Positions 40,384-49,409 of a stretch of 64,000 bases of DNA are shown here, one piece after another. The stretch spans positions 384,628 to 448,627 of the forward strand of contig JBMOLU010000084.1 of assembly GCA_049325275.1 (NCBI GenBank), written 5' to 3'. Position 1 is the first letter of the stretch, and the number at the start of each line of letters is the position of its first letter. Position numbers and translations under genes: made by a program. Below the pieces are notes generated by a model that made no database searches, had not been told where the DNA came from, and was given only the letters and a program-made list of their open reading frames with translations. Source of the DNA: CAIQJJ01 sp049325275. GTDB taxonomy: Bacteria; Chloroflexota; Anaerolineae; Anaerolineales; UBA4823.

Positions 40384-40806
40384 TTAGCTTTTTTGGCTCT
40401 CCACGCTAAAACCGGAAGACCCCTTTTTACATTTCTCGCAGTAGCCAAACACGACCAGGTGGTTGGTCGTGATCTCGAATTTGAAACGCTGCGCCAGTTC
40501 ACCAAACAGGGGGTCCACCAGGCCGTTTTCCAGCGTTACTACCTGGTGGCAGCCTTCGCACACCAGGTGGTGATGTGGTGCGCTGCCTACCGCCTCGTAC
40601 ACGGCCGCGCCCAGGCCCATATCGGAAACCGAAATCTTGCCGGCGTGTGTCATGCGTTCCAGAGCGCGGTACACCGTCGAAGGGTTCACGGCCGGCAGGC
40701 GCGGCTTGAGCCGGGCAAACACCTCATGAGCGGTAAAATGTGTCTTTCCATCAAGGGGTTCGGCGAACAAGGCCAGGATGAGTTGTTCCACAGAACTGGT
40801 GCGCAT
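40384..40806 (-). CDS. Fur-family metalloregulator (PerR/Zur/Fur type not resolved)
   Basis: 140 residues from ATG 40806 (GGAGAC upstream). The winged helix has THFTAHEVFARLKPRLPAVN and PSTVYRALERMTHAGKI. The dimer domain has HHHLVCEGCHQVV and a C-terminal CEKCKKG, forming the structural Cys4 zinc site. Histidines in APHHHLVC and FEITTNHLVVFG could bind the regulatory metal. Neighbouring bacterioferritin and peroxiredoxin favour iron or peroxide sensing. The COG0523/thrS pair at 42.5-45.4 kb would instead fit zinc sensing. Confidence 0.88.
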   Translation of the reverse strand: MRTSSVEQLILALFAEPLDGKTHFTAHEVFARLKPRLPAVNPSTVYRALERMTHAGKISVSDMGLGAAVYEAVGSAPHHHLVCEGCHQVVTLENGLVDPLFGELAQRFKFEITTNHLVVFGYCEKCKKGSSGFSVESQKS

Positions 40807-40979
40807 GAAATGTCTCCGGATCGCTGGCAGACGATCACGGTGCAAACGTCTGCATTTACAGTAGCCGCACGATCGTTCGCCCGTTTGCAGGATGTTATTC
40901 TACTTCACAACAGCAAAACCGAGAAGCACGCTGCCGGGCCGGAACGGATTCCGGCTGCGTCTGAGCGTGCACCGCAGGA

Positions 40980-41924
40980 CTAGCGCGCCAAATAGCGCTT
41001 CGAGTAAATCAGCAGCGCCAGGGCCACCAACAGCGGAACGACCACAAGCCCGGCCAGACGAAAATCGTGCAGCACGGTCATCCTCCCGATGAATGCCATT
41101 TCGTACGCGGGCAAATTCATCATCTGGATCAGATCAAGAAAACGGTAGCGGGTAAAGGTCATGGCAGAAGAAACCGCCAGCAGCGCCACGAACACGATCG
41201 CGCCCCACCAAGCCCAGCGTTTCAGCTTCACGATCCCGTACATCAAAACGCCCAGGATCACGACGCACAACGCGATCAGATAAGCCGAGGGACGCCCAAA
41301 CTGGATACGCCCGAACAACGGAAAGGCGGCCTGCAAGAACATGGCGACGTGCAAAGCGGCGATCATGGCGGCGAACAAAAGCAGGACCGCCAACAGTGGA
41401 AAAGGATAGGTTTCGGGCCACGACGGTCGTTCAGGAGCGGCGGTAAATGCCGTGCACACGCACGCACGCCCGTACCACCACAGCGCCGCGGCCGGCAGCA
41501 GCACCAGGAACGAAATCGATGCCGCACCAACGAGGAACAACTGGAAAAGCAGATTCTCAGCGCCCGCGCCCGATGCCAACAATGCCGGGATCAGCCCGAC
41601 GCCATTGCCGATAAGCAAGATGCCCGCGCCCAACCAAAAACACAGGAAAAGCCGGGTCAGCGGCAAGGCCCAACAGCGCAGCTTGATGTGCCCAATCCCA
41701 ACCGGCAAACACAACGCCGCAATCACGTAATAGCCGATATTCTGTAGAACGAGGGCAGCGAACCAAAACGATCCGACCCCAAAGCCCTCGTAATAGAACT
41801 GCCCGCCCTGCGAGAAAAGGTAAAACACGAATAGTTCCAGCGGCCCGTAGTACGCTGCGACCATCCCAACACTCACGAGGAAAACACCCAACGTTTTGAG
41901 AAAAAGGGGAAGAAGTTTTTGCAT
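40980..41924 (-). CDS. Polytopic membrane protein of unknown function
   Basis: 314 residues with about eight or nine hydrophobic helices (for example FLKTLGVFLVSVGMVAAYYG, PLLAVLLLFAAMIAALHVAM). No transporter or enzyme motif is recognised. Some aromatic-rich loops (GQFYYEGFGVGSFWF) occur between the first helices. It stands alone between the Fur-family regulator and an OsmC protein. Function unknown. Confidence 0.65.
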   Translation of the reverse strand: MQKLLPLFLKTLGVFLVSVGMVAAYYGPLELFVFYLFSQGGQFYYEGFGVGSFWFAALVLQNIGYYVIAALCLPVGIGHIKLRCWALPLTRLFLCFWLGAGILLIGNGVGLIPALLASGAGAENLLFQLFLVGAASISFLVLLPAAALWWYGRACVCTAFTAAPERPSWPETYPFPLLAVLLLFAAMIAALHVAMFLQAAFPLFGRIQFGRPSAYLIALCVVILGVLMYGIVKLKRWAWWGAIVFVALLAVSSAMTFTRYRFLDLIQMMNLPAYEMAFIGRMTVLHDFRLAGLVVVPLLVALALLIYSKRYLAR

Positions 41925-41953
41925 GAGAAACCCAAGCCGTCAGGCCCAGGCAA

Positions 41954-41997
41954 AAGCGGCCATCTATTGAACATCGTGCTGCAAAAAATGGCCGCTT
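41954..41997. terminator. Possible terminator hairpin
   Basis: AAGCGGCCAT (41954-41963) and ATGGCCGCTT (41988-41997) are perfectly complementary with a 24-nt loop. It lies between the OsmC gene, which ends at 42018 on the minus strand, and the next minus-strand gene start. The long loop lowers confidence. Confidence 0.45.
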
Positions 41998-42017
41998 GCA
42001 ACCGTTCAACCGGAGGG

Positions 42018-42437
42018 TCAGGCTTCGATATGGCAGCCGCCGTGGCCCAGCACTTCGATCTCCAACCCTTGCATCGTCTGGATGGTGGCGTGGACGGGAC
42101 AATGCTCGGCCACTTTTTGGATGGCATTGACGCGCTGGCTACAATCGGCGTTGGGCAGCTTGACAATAGCCCGCAGATTGACCAGGCGGGTAGGATCGGC
42201 GGCTTTTTCGAAGTTGATATCCACCGTCATGCCCGAGGCGTCCATGCCGGCGCGTTCGGCATACTGCGCCACGAAGGCCCCGATACAACTGCCCAGCGAG
42301 GCAATAAACAACTGTGGCGGTTGCGGACCGCGGTCGCTGCCGCCCATTTCGGCGGGAACGTCAATCGTCAACGTGTGCTTGCCGATGGCGGTTTCGAAGA
42401 GCATGCCGCCTTTGTAGTGTGTGGTGATGGTTGCCAT
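42018..42437 (-). CDS. OsmC/Ohr-family peroxidase-like protein
   Basis: 139 residues. The family's two redox Cys are visible in IASLGSCIGAFVAQYAERAG and AEHCPVHATIQTM. OsmC/Ohr proteins reduce organic peroxides or act on persulfides. A good ribosome site (AAGGAG) precedes ATG 42437. It is the last gene behind the COG0523 GTPase on the same strand with an 81-bp gap. It adds to the redox-defence theme of this segment. Confidence 0.87.
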   Translation of the reverse strand: MATITTHYKGGMLFETAIGKHTLTIDVPAEMGGSDRGPQPPQLFIASLGSCIGAFVAQYAERAGMDASGMTVDINFEKAADPTRLVNLRAIVKLPNADCSQRVNAIQKVAEHCPVHATIQTMQGLEIEVLGHGGCHIEA

Positions 42438-42518
42438 TGGTTTCGAATCTCCTTAAATTATGAACGTTTGATGGGCATGATGAAACTGCCCGGGTTTATA
42501 CATCCGTTTGCAAACCGT

Positions 42519-43616
42519 TTACGCTGGCCGGGCCAGCGACATGTCGGGGTGAACGGCGGTGCCCGGCCCGGCCCGCACATGAATTTGTGGAAAAAGCGCC
42601 ATCCGGTCGCGTATGTCTTGCACGATCTGCGCAAAAGCGGCACCGTCCATGGCCAGGCGCGCGTTCAACACCAGCGAGAGAGAAACACCGGGGCCGTCGG
42701 GGAGCGCTTCCGCCCACGCAGATGGTCGCGCGTCTTCGAAAAAATCTGCCGTGGTGAAACTGAGCTTACACCCCACCCCGCCATTGGAAACGAAGAATTT
42801 TACGTGGCCGACGAAAGCATTCATCCGCTGAAGCGCGGCCAGAAAAAGGCCGATCATTTCGACGGCGGCCGGTTTCAGGCTGTGCGGGTCGGCCGCCTCA
42901 AGCGTAAACGCCTGATCGTACCAGGCCATTTCTTGCTCGCCGCTTTTATAGCGCCGGTAATCGATAGAAAACCCGGCGTGGTTTTCACAGGTCGCATCAC
43001 GCCCAAGCACGGCAAGCCATGGCAGCGGGCCGGCCTGTTCGAGAGAATTTTGCAGCAGGATGGTTTTCTGCGCAAACCTTTCTCGGGCGGCCGCCAGGAC
43101 TTCTTGCTTCCGGCCAGAATGGAGCAGGTCGGCTTTGTTCAGGACGAGCAGGTTGCCTTCTTCGATCTGTTTTTCGAACAGGTAATTGATCGCATCGCTG
43201 AAGGGGAGCGGCTCGCTGCAGAGCCAGCGCCAGAAGAGACGGATGTCGGCAAAGACCGAGTAGGTCGTTCGCTCGACGCTCAGATGGTGGTTGCGTTGAA
43301 GGGGTCCAAAAATGGTGTCGACCAGATCGACGCACGACCCGACCGATTCGGCAAAGACGGCATCCGGTGAAGCAGCCGCCTGCAACTCGGCAATTTTCTC
43401 TTCGAACTCGGAAAAGCTGCAACGGAAACAGCCGCCCGTTACCTGCCGGGTAGGAATACGGTTGGCCTGGAAAAAGGCGGCGTCGACCTGAAACTGCCCT
43501 TTATCGTTGGTGACGATTCCAACCGTTTTCCCCGCCTGCATGCTTTGCCGGGCGGCAGCGATGATGGCCGTCGTCTTGCCGGAGCCGAGGAAACCGTTAA
43601 CGAGATGGAGTTCCAT
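42519..43616 (-). CDS. COG0523/CobW-family G3E GTPase
   Basis: 365 residues from ATG 43616 (GGAGAAAGG upstream). Walker A VNGFLGSGKTTAI lies near the start, the NKAD guanine motif is present as LVLNKADLL, and FAESVGSCVDLVD matches the switch region. The usual metal-binding GCxCC appears as TGGCFRCSF, so one Cys position differs. The C-terminal CobW_C-like region is divergent. These proteins deliver zinc, cobalt or other metals to client enzymes. It lies 19 bp behind thrS, a pairing known from zinc-responsive loci. Confidence 0.82.
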   Translation of the reverse strand: MELHLVNGFLGSGKTTAIIAAARQSMQAGKTVGIVTNDKGQFQVDAAFFQANRIPTRQVTGGCFRCSFSEFEEKIAELQAAASPDAVFAESVGSCVDLVDTIFGPLQRNHHLSVERTTYSVFADIRLFWRWLCSEPLPFSDAINYLFEKQIEEGNLLVLNKADLLHSGRKQEVLAAARERFAQKTILLQNSLEQAGPLPWLAVLGRDATCENHAGFSIDYRRYKSGEQEMAWYDQAFTLEAADPHSLKPAAVEMIGLFLAALQRMNAFVGHVKFFVSNGGVGCKLSFTTADFFEDARPSAWAEALPDGPGVSLSLVLNARLAMDGAAFAQIVQDIRDRMALFPQIHVRAGPGTAVHPDMSLARPA

Positions 43617-43635
43617 GCGAAGCCTTTCTCCTGTT

Positions 43636-45420
43636 TCAGGCCTTTCGCACGATGTCATCCTGCACACGGGCAATGAATGCGGAAACCGGCATCGGGCCGG
43701 GATTTTCACCGCTGCGCAGGCGCAGGGCGATCTGGCCGTTTTCCAACTCTTTGTCACCGGCCACAAGCATGTAGGGAATCTTCTGGTGCTGCGCGTCGCG
43801 AATCTTGGCGTTCATCCTTTCCGAACGGTCATCGACGGTCACGCGCAGGCCGGCCTTGCGGAGCTGCCCGGCGACATCGCGGGCGTAATCGATATGGCGA
43901 TCGGCAATCGGGATCAGGACCACCTGGACGGGCGCAAGCCATGCCGGGAACGCGCCGGCATAGTGCTCGATCAGAACGCCAAAGAAGCGCTCCAGGCTGC
44001 CCAACAAGGCGCGGTGGACCATGTAGGGGCGGTGCGGTTGGCCGTCTTCACCGACATAGGCCAGGTCGAAACGCTCGGGCAGGTTGAAGTCGAACTGGAT
44101 GGTAGAGAGCTGCCATTCACGGCCGATGGCATCCTTGACCTTGAGATCGATTTTCGGGCCATAGAAAGCCCCCCCGCCCTGATCGACTTCGTAGGCCACG
44201 CCGGCACGCTTCAAAGAAGCTTCCAACGCCGCTTCTGCCGCCAACCAGCGATCGGGTTCGCCCACCGATTTCTCCGGTTTGGTGCTCAAATAAGCCTGGA
44301 TTTCCGAAAAGCCGAAGCTGCGTAAAAAGCGCAGGCTGAAGTCGAGCACGAAGTCGATTTCGGCCGGCATCTGGTCGGGACGGCAAAAGTGATGGGCATC
44401 GTCTTGCGTGAAGCCGCGCACCCGCATCAACCCGTGCAAGACGCCGCTGCGCTCGTAGCGGTAGACCGTGCCTTCTTCTGCGTAGCGTATGGGCAGTTCA
44501 CGATAAGAACGCATGGCGTTCTTGTAGATGTAAACGTGGAAGGGGCAGTTCATCGGTTTGAGGAAGTACTGCTGCCCTTCGATATCCACCGGCGCATACA
44601 TGTTTTCCTTGTAGAAGCCCAGGTGCCCGCTCGTCTCCCACAACTGCGCCTTGCCGATGTGAGGCGTGTAAACGAACTCGTATCCGTTGGCTTCGTGCTC
44701 TTCGCGCCAGAAGGTTTCGACGATCTTGCGAATTTTGCCGCCCTTCGGGTGCCAAAGGATCAAGCCGGCGCCGATCTCATCGTTGACGCTGAAGAGGTCG
44801 AGGTCGTGGCCGATTTTGCGGTGATCGCGTTTCTTGGCTTCCTCGATGCGCCACAGGTAGCTTTTCAATTCGTCGGGCGTATGCCAGGCGGTGCCGTAGA
44901 TGCGCTGCAACATGGGGCGCTTCTCATCGCCGCGCCAGTAAGCGCCGGCTACCGACAACAGCTTCACGGCCGCCGGATTGATCTGCGTCGAAATATCGAC
45001 GTGCGGGCCGCGGCACAGATCGGCAAAACCACCCTGGGTGTAGATGGAAATCTCGGGTTTCTCCGTGAGCGGCTTACCGTCCTCATCCAGCGTGCCATCT
45101 TTCAGCCCGGCGATCAGTTCCAGTTTGAAGGGTTGGTCGCCAAAGATTGCGGCCGCTTCTTCTGCGCTGACCACTTTGCGCTCAAACGTGACTTTCGATT
45201 GAATGATGCCGCGCATCCTCTTTTCAATGCCCTCGAGATCCTCCGGGGTCAACGGACGCGGCAGGGCAAAATCGTAGTAAAAACCGTCCTCGATTGCCGG
45301 CCCGATGGCCACTTTGCCATCCGGGAATTTTTCCAGCACGGCCTGGGCCATGATATGCGCGGCGGAATGCCGGATGCGGTACAACAACGAATCTTCATAA
45401 CGTTCACTTTGGTTTGCCAT
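43636..45420 (-). CDS. thrS: Threonyl-tRNA synthetase lacking the TGS domain
   Basis: 594 residues from ATG 45420 (TTAGGAG upstream); the family is usually about 640. The N-terminal TGS ubiquitin-like domain is absent and the protein opens directly with the editing domain (HSAAHIMAQAV, then GFADLCRGPHVD). Class II motifs follow: motif 2 YRYERSGVLHGLMRVRGF and motif 3 near HRALLGSLERFF. The zinc ligand Cys in PMNCPFHVYIYK is kept. The anticodon-binding domain closes the protein (VQVVLIPIADRH). It charges tRNA-Thr. No T-box leader was found upstream. Confidence 0.95.
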   Translation of the reverse strand: MANQSERYEDSLLYRIRHSAAHIMAQAVLEKFPDGKVAIGPAIEDGFYYDFALPRPLTPEDLEGIEKRMRGIIQSKVTFERKVVSAEEAAAIFGDQPFKLELIAGLKDGTLDEDGKPLTEKPEISIYTQGGFADLCRGPHVDISTQINPAAVKLLSVAGAYWRGDEKRPMLQRIYGTAWHTPDELKSYLWRIEEAKKRDHRKIGHDLDLFSVNDEIGAGLILWHPKGGKIRKIVETFWREEHEANGYEFVYTPHIGKAQLWETSGHLGFYKENMYAPVDIEGQQYFLKPMNCPFHVYIYKNAMRSYRELPIRYAEEGTVYRYERSGVLHGLMRVRGFTQDDAHHFCRPDQMPAEIDFVLDFSLRFLRSFGFSEIQAYLSTKPEKSVGEPDRWLAAEAALEASLKRAGVAYEVDQGGGAFYGPKIDLKVKDAIGREWQLSTIQFDFNLPERFDLAYVGEDGQPHRPYMVHRALLGSLERFFGVLIEHYAGAFPAWLAPVQVVLIPIADRHIDYARDVAGQLRKAGLRVTVDDRSERMNAKIRDAQHQKIPYMLVAGDKELENGQIALRLRSGENPGPMPVSAFIARVQDDIVRKA

Positions 45421-45500
45421 ACACACTCCTAACCCGCATAAAGCGGCACGCTCCTAACCCTGCTATTAATTCTGTGCTTTTTCTGCACAGCGTGTATGGG

Positions 45501-46385
45501 TCAGGCTCTATAACCCACAGATTGTTTCTGTGCGGCTTTGCTTCTTACCAACACCTGGGTTCCCACCGGTTGCCCGACATGGTCGGCTACCATGGCGCAC
45601 TTGGCCTTGAACAAAAAGAAAAGTTTCGCAGGTTGGTGGCTGAGCGATTCGAAGTTTCCCTGCCCCTTGGCCAGAATCAAATCAGCGGCAAAAAAGCGGC
45701 GACGAAATTCAGGGCTGCAATCCTCCAGCAGCGTTCCGGGGGCATCCGAGCCATTATCGATCACTTCGACCATCTCGTCCAGGCCCACTGTGCGTGCATC
45801 GGCGCGGGTGGCGTCGTTGAGAACGGGGGCCCCACGCACGGCGAGCGTGATGCGGGAAGGCCCAATCTGCTCGATTAACAAGCGGTCGAAAGCAATTTCC
45901 CCGCTGTTGTCGGCCAGGTACAGGATGCTGCGGGCCTCTGCCAGGGCCTGGCAGAACGCATTCTGCTCGCCAAAAAACGGCTCGGTTAAGGCACAACGTA
46001 CCGCCTGCTGCACGTCGTCGTCCGCAATGTCGCCGTGAACGCCCATATCGATCCGGTTAGCGGCTATCGCTATCCGTACAGCCGTCATTAGAGGGGATGC
46101 AGAAGACCGGATTTCGGCCCGCAGCGCAGGCAACAAGGCCATGCTGGCTTGATTCTGGCGGGCTTTCGCGGCCCGGTAAGGGTCTTCGATGCCGGTCATC
46201 TGGCGCAGCCGGCGATGGATGTGTTGGGCGATGGCCGGCGGCGATTGATCCAGGTCCAGCGCTGCGGCCGATCGTAAATATTCTCGTACGGCCTGCTCGT
46301 GTACGGCGGGGTCAGCAGAGACCAGCCTTGCCGCTTCGAGGGTCTGTCGCAGCAGGCAGGGGATACAATCCAACGCCGTTTTCAT
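45501..46385 (-). CDS. DUF89-family (damage-control phosphatase-like) protein
   Basis: 294 residues. The N-terminal CIPCLLRQTLEAARL motif is typical of prokaryotic DUF89 proteins, and the metal/phosphate site is represented by LADNSGEIAFDRLLIEQI and ILAKGQGNFESL. DUF89 enzymes are metal-dependent phosphatases proposed to remove damaged phosphorylated metabolites. Its ATG directly follows the stop of the Mrp fusion gene, so the two are probably co-expressed. Substrate unknown. Confidence 0.85.
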   Translation of the reverse strand: MKTALDCIPCLLRQTLEAARLVSADPAVHEQAVREYLRSAAALDLDQSPPAIAQHIHRRLRQMTGIEDPYRAAKARQNQASMALLPALRAEIRSSASPLMTAVRIAIAANRIDMGVHGDIADDDVQQAVRCALTEPFFGEQNAFCQALAEARSILYLADNSGEIAFDRLLIEQIGPSRITLAVRGAPVLNDATRADARTVGLDEMVEVIDNGSDAPGTLLEDCSPEFRRRFFAADLILAKGQGNFESLSHQPAKLFFLFKAKCAMVADHVGQPVGTQVLVRSKAAQKQSVGYRA

Positions 46386-47816
46386 TTACCCTTTCCTGCC
46401 GCCGGCGTTCTCGATCGCCTGGCGCAGCGTATCGACGGCCAGTTCGGCGCAGTGCAGGTGGTCTTCGGGCAGCCCGTCCAGGGCGCTCACCAGGTCATCT
46501 GGTGTAATTTGCTGCGCCTGGGACAACGTTTTCGAGCGCGCCAGGCGCGTGATCATCGAGCCGCAGGCCACCGTGGCCCCACAGCCATCGGTGATAAATC
46601 GGGCCTCTTTGATCCTGCCGGCCAGGATCTGCAAATCGATCTGCATCATGTCGCCGCAGCGGCCGCGTATCTGTGCACGCGCGTCCGGACTTTCAAACGC
46701 GCCGAGGTTTTCACGGCGCTTGATCAATTGAAGGGCTTTTTCGGAGAAGTATTGCAGCCCGGCGCGGTAACTGCCCACCAGGTCGGCCGCTTCAGCGAAG
46801 GCGTCGAACAGGCCGGGCATTTCTTTGAAATTTACGTCTTCTATCTTGCCGGCATCGCACAGGGCAGCTGCCTGTGGATCAATCGGTAATTGCGCCAGCA
46901 AAGGCGCATTGGCAGCAATGGCAACTTCCTCGGCGTGGCTGGGGCCAAAAATTGTATGCCGCTTGCCGCTGTCCGGGCAGACGAAATAGGCCATGTTCTC
47001 GACCACGCCGATGACGGGCGTCTTGGCCGCCTGCGCCATGTGGACGGCCTTGCGCACGACCATGGAAGCCAGGCGCTGCGGCGTCGTCACCATGACGATT
47101 CCCTTGACCGGCAGCGACTGCATCGTCGTCAGCGCCGCATCGGAGGTCCCCGGCGGCAGATCGACGAGCAGGTAATCCAGGTCGCCCCACATCACATCGC
47201 CCCACAGCTGGGTGATGGCCTTGCCGACCAGCGGCCCACGCCAGATCACCGGCCGGTCTTCTTCTTCCAGCAAGAGATTCATCGACATGACGCGGATGCC
47301 GGTACGGCTATGTAAGGGGCGTATTCCCACCGGGCCGGGTTCTACCGGGCCATGCAGCCCAAACAGCATGGGAATACTCGGCCCGGTAATGTCGGCGTCC
47401 AGCACACCCACCTGATAGCCCTCGCGTTCCATGGCAACCGCCAGCAGGCCCGTCACCAGCGACTTGCCTACACCGCCCTTGCCGCTCATCACGGCCACCA
47501 CGCACTTGACGCGGTTATATGGCAGGGCCATTCCGTCCGCCGGCTCGCCGAAAAGCGCCGTGCGCTCTTCTTCGGTCATCGCCGTCCAGTGGATGGCAAT
47601 CTGCCGGATTTCGGGCAACGTACCCAGGGCGGCGCGCAGGTCCGTTTCAATCCGATCCTTCATCGGGCAGTTGGGGACGGTCAAGGCAACGGTCACGTCG
47701 ACTGCATCACCGCACAGGCGTACGTCGCGCACCATCTTCAGTTCGGTCAGGCTACGGTGCAATTCGGGGTCGTAGACGTTAGAAAGCGCCTTGAGAATCT
47801 GATCGTTCGACAGCAT
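46386..47816 (-). CDS. MIP18-Mrp/ApbC-NifU three-domain Fe-S cluster carrier
   Basis: 476 residues from ATG 47816 (GGAGAAAG upstream). Residues 1-90 are a MIP18/DUF59 domain (YDPELHRSLTELKMV, VPNCPMKDRI). Residues ~100-340 are an Mrp/NBP35 P-loop ATPase with VMSGKGGVGKSLVTG and DLPPGTSDAAL, the bridging metal site being represented by VENMAYFVCPDSGK with one Cys. Residues ~345-476 are NifU/IscU-like with Cys in RGRCGDMM, DGCGATVACGS and LHCAELA. Such proteins assemble and transfer Fe-S clusters; the scaffold fused to the carrier would couple both steps. It overlaps the VKOR gene by 38 bp. Confidence 0.9.
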   Translation of the reverse strand: MLSNDQILKALSNVYDPELHRSLTELKMVRDVRLCGDAVDVTVALTVPNCPMKDRIETDLRAALGTLPEIRQIAIHWTAMTEEERTALFGEPADGMALPYNRVKCVVAVMSGKGGVGKSLVTGLLAVAMEREGYQVGVLDADITGPSIPMLFGLHGPVEPGPVGIRPLHSRTGIRVMSMNLLLEEEDRPVIWRGPLVGKAITQLWGDVMWGDLDYLLVDLPPGTSDAALTTMQSLPVKGIVMVTTPQRLASMVVRKAVHMAQAAKTPVIGVVENMAYFVCPDSGKRHTIFGPSHAEEVAIAANAPLLAQLPIDPQAAALCDAGKIEDVNFKEMPGLFDAFAEAADLVGSYRAGLQYFSEKALQLIKRRENLGAFESPDARAQIRGRCGDMMQIDLQILAGRIKEARFITDGCGATVACGSMITRLARSKTLSQAQQITPDDLVSALDGLPEDHLHCAELAVDTLRQAIENAGGRKG

Positions 47817-48885
47817 ATTCTTTCTCCGGAAACACATCCGCTAAGGCAGCCTTGCCCGGCGCCAGGCTCAACCAGAACAAGATCGTCATCAACACCGCCG
47901 AGGTGACGCACCAGGCGCAGGTGGCGCCGATCACGAAGGGTTCCAGGAAAGTCAGGTAAATCGAGAAGAGCAGGCCGAAGACGCTCATCCCCAGAAAGGC
48001 CAGGGCGGCCAACGCGGCCGGCCGGCCGGTGCTGTAACGCCCGACCAGCCAGGCCAACAGGATCAAGAAATAGCCAAAGACACCCATCACGCCGATCGGC
48101 AGGATGCCGAACAGGCGGGCATATTCGCTTTGCTGCACGGTGTTGCAATCCCCCACCGGCCCACAGACGGCCGCCACCTGGTTCATTTCCACGTACGCCA
48201 GGTAGCCTGCCACCCCCAGGCCCACCAGGCAGAGGAGCGGGATGGCCCAGGCCCACGGCTGCGACAGGGTACGGGCAGGCAGGCGCCGGAAAAAGAGCAC
48301 GGCCAGCACGGCCGAGGCGATCATGCCAAGCAGCACCACCACGGCCAGCGAATTGCCCACCGGGTCGCGGGCGAAGACGGAACCGGCGTCATCGTTGACG
48401 CCGGCCGGCAGCAACATACCCGGCGTGGTCGCCGCTTCGACGGTCACCGTGGCAGCCGGGGCGGAGGCCGTCATGGCCTCGACCAGGCCGGGAATGTCGG
48501 GCCAGTCGACCCCGCCCTCGGCCAGGTACTGCTCGATCAGGCCGGGAAGTTTCTCGGGAATGTCGAGGGAACCAAACAAGTAGCCATCGCCGATGACGAG
48601 GAACGGCACCCCGCCGCTCTCGACTCCGAACTTGTCGAGCGCAGCCCCGAAAAGCGCCTGCCCGCCTTCGGTACCGACGTCGACCCCGGCGAGCTGAAAC
48701 TGGCTGCCGTACTGGGCGATGAGCGGCGGCAGCACTTCAGTGATGACATAATGGCAGTGGCCGCAGCTCTGCGAATAGAAAAGCACCGCCCGTACGACCG
48801 GAACGTCAGCGGTCTGCGCCCGGGCCGGCTGCACCCAGGCCAGCCACATTAATCCAACCAGAACCAGTTGCCAGAATCGTTTCAT
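47779..48885 (-). CDS. VKOR-family disulfide-bond protein with N-terminal thioredoxin domain
   Basis: 368 residues. A signal peptide or anchor (LVLVGLMWLAWVQPARAQ) is followed by a thioredoxin-like domain with SQSCGHCHYV. About five membrane helices then form a VKOR domain with the loop pair in VGDCNTVQQSEY and the quinone-proximal CAWC. VKOR homologues re-oxidise exported thiol oxidants using quinone. Here donor and VKOR are fused, in the reverse order to the common VKOR-Trx fusion. It overlaps trmO by 4 bp and the Mrp fusion by 38 bp. Confidence 0.88.
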   Translation of the reverse strand: MKRFWQLVLVGLMWLAWVQPARAQTADVPVVRAVLFYSQSCGHCHYVITEVLPPLIAQYGSQFQLAGVDVGTEGGQALFGAALDKFGVESGGVPFLVIGDGYLFGSLDIPEKLPGLIEQYLAEGGVDWPDIPGLVEAMTASAPAATVTVEAATTPGMLLPAGVNDDAGSVFARDPVGNSLAVVVLLGMIASAVLAVLFFRRLPARTLSQPWAWAIPLLCLVGLGVAGYLAYVEMNQVAAVCGPVGDCNTVQQSEYARLFGILPIGVMGVFGYFLILLAWLVGRYSTGRPAALAALAFLGMSVFGLLFSIYLTFLEPFVIGATCAWCVTSAVLMTILFWLSLAPGKAALADVFPEKEYAVERSDSQGAF

Positions 48886-49325
48886 GCTTTGCTCCGTGTC
48901 TCGTACCAGCCGGTGCGCGTCTCGGTGCGCACGTCGAATTCTGGCACGTAAGGTTTGATGTCGAGCAGCGGCGTGCCGTCCAGCACGTCGACGCCCTCGA
49001 TGTCCAGAATATTATCACGACGCGCCCGTAACGTCACCACCGACAGGCCGATCCGGTTGGGGCGGTAGGGATACCGCGTGGCAAACAGGCCGCGCGGGCG
49101 ATCATCCAGGAAAGGCTGCACTTGCAAGTTGTATCCGACGGACTGGTGAAAGAGATACAACAGGATAATGTGCGAGAAGCCTTCTACATCTTGCAGGCCG
49201 CCGGCAAACTCGGGCAGCACCTCCACCCGGCCCGACGCCTGCGAGCGCGTGGGCTGGATGGGCGTTTGCTTTTTATCCGTAAACGGCGAACGAATTACCC
49301 CGATGGGGGCCAAGGTAAATTCCAT
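48882..49325 (-). CDS. trmO: TrmO-like tRNA m6t6A37 methyltransferase (TsaA family)
   Basis: 147 residues from ATG 49325 (GGAG upstream), a compact beta-barrel SAM-dependent methyltransferase. The family signature is clear: LAPIGVIRSPFTDKKQTPIQ, GFSHIILLYLFH, ATRYPYRPNRIGLSVVTL and DVLDGTPLLDIKPYVPEFD. E. coli TrmO methylates t6A at position 37 of some tRNAs. In archaea and anaerobes the short form often lies in unrelated operons. It is the first gene of the trmO-VKOR-Mrp-DUF89 run, behind a terminator. Confidence 0.85.
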   Translation of the reverse strand: MEFTLAPIGVIRSPFTDKKQTPIQPTRSQASGRVEVLPEFAGGLQDVEGFSHIILLYLFHQSVGYNLQVQPFLDDRPRGLFATRYPYRPNRIGLSVVTLRARRDNILDIEGVDVLDGTPLLDIKPYVPEFDVRTETRTGWYETRSKA

Positions 49326-49409
49326 GCGCTGCTCCATGATACAGACAAAACGGCTCTTCCGCCCTTGGCGAGAAATGTCGTCCCGTTGAAAACGGGAGAG
49401 CCTCACAAC

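Noticed and set aside
45421..45500. Possible T-box leader before thrS
   Set aside because: The conserved T-box sequence and its competing terminator/antiterminator are absent; only a short CTGTGC/GCACAG hairpin is seen.
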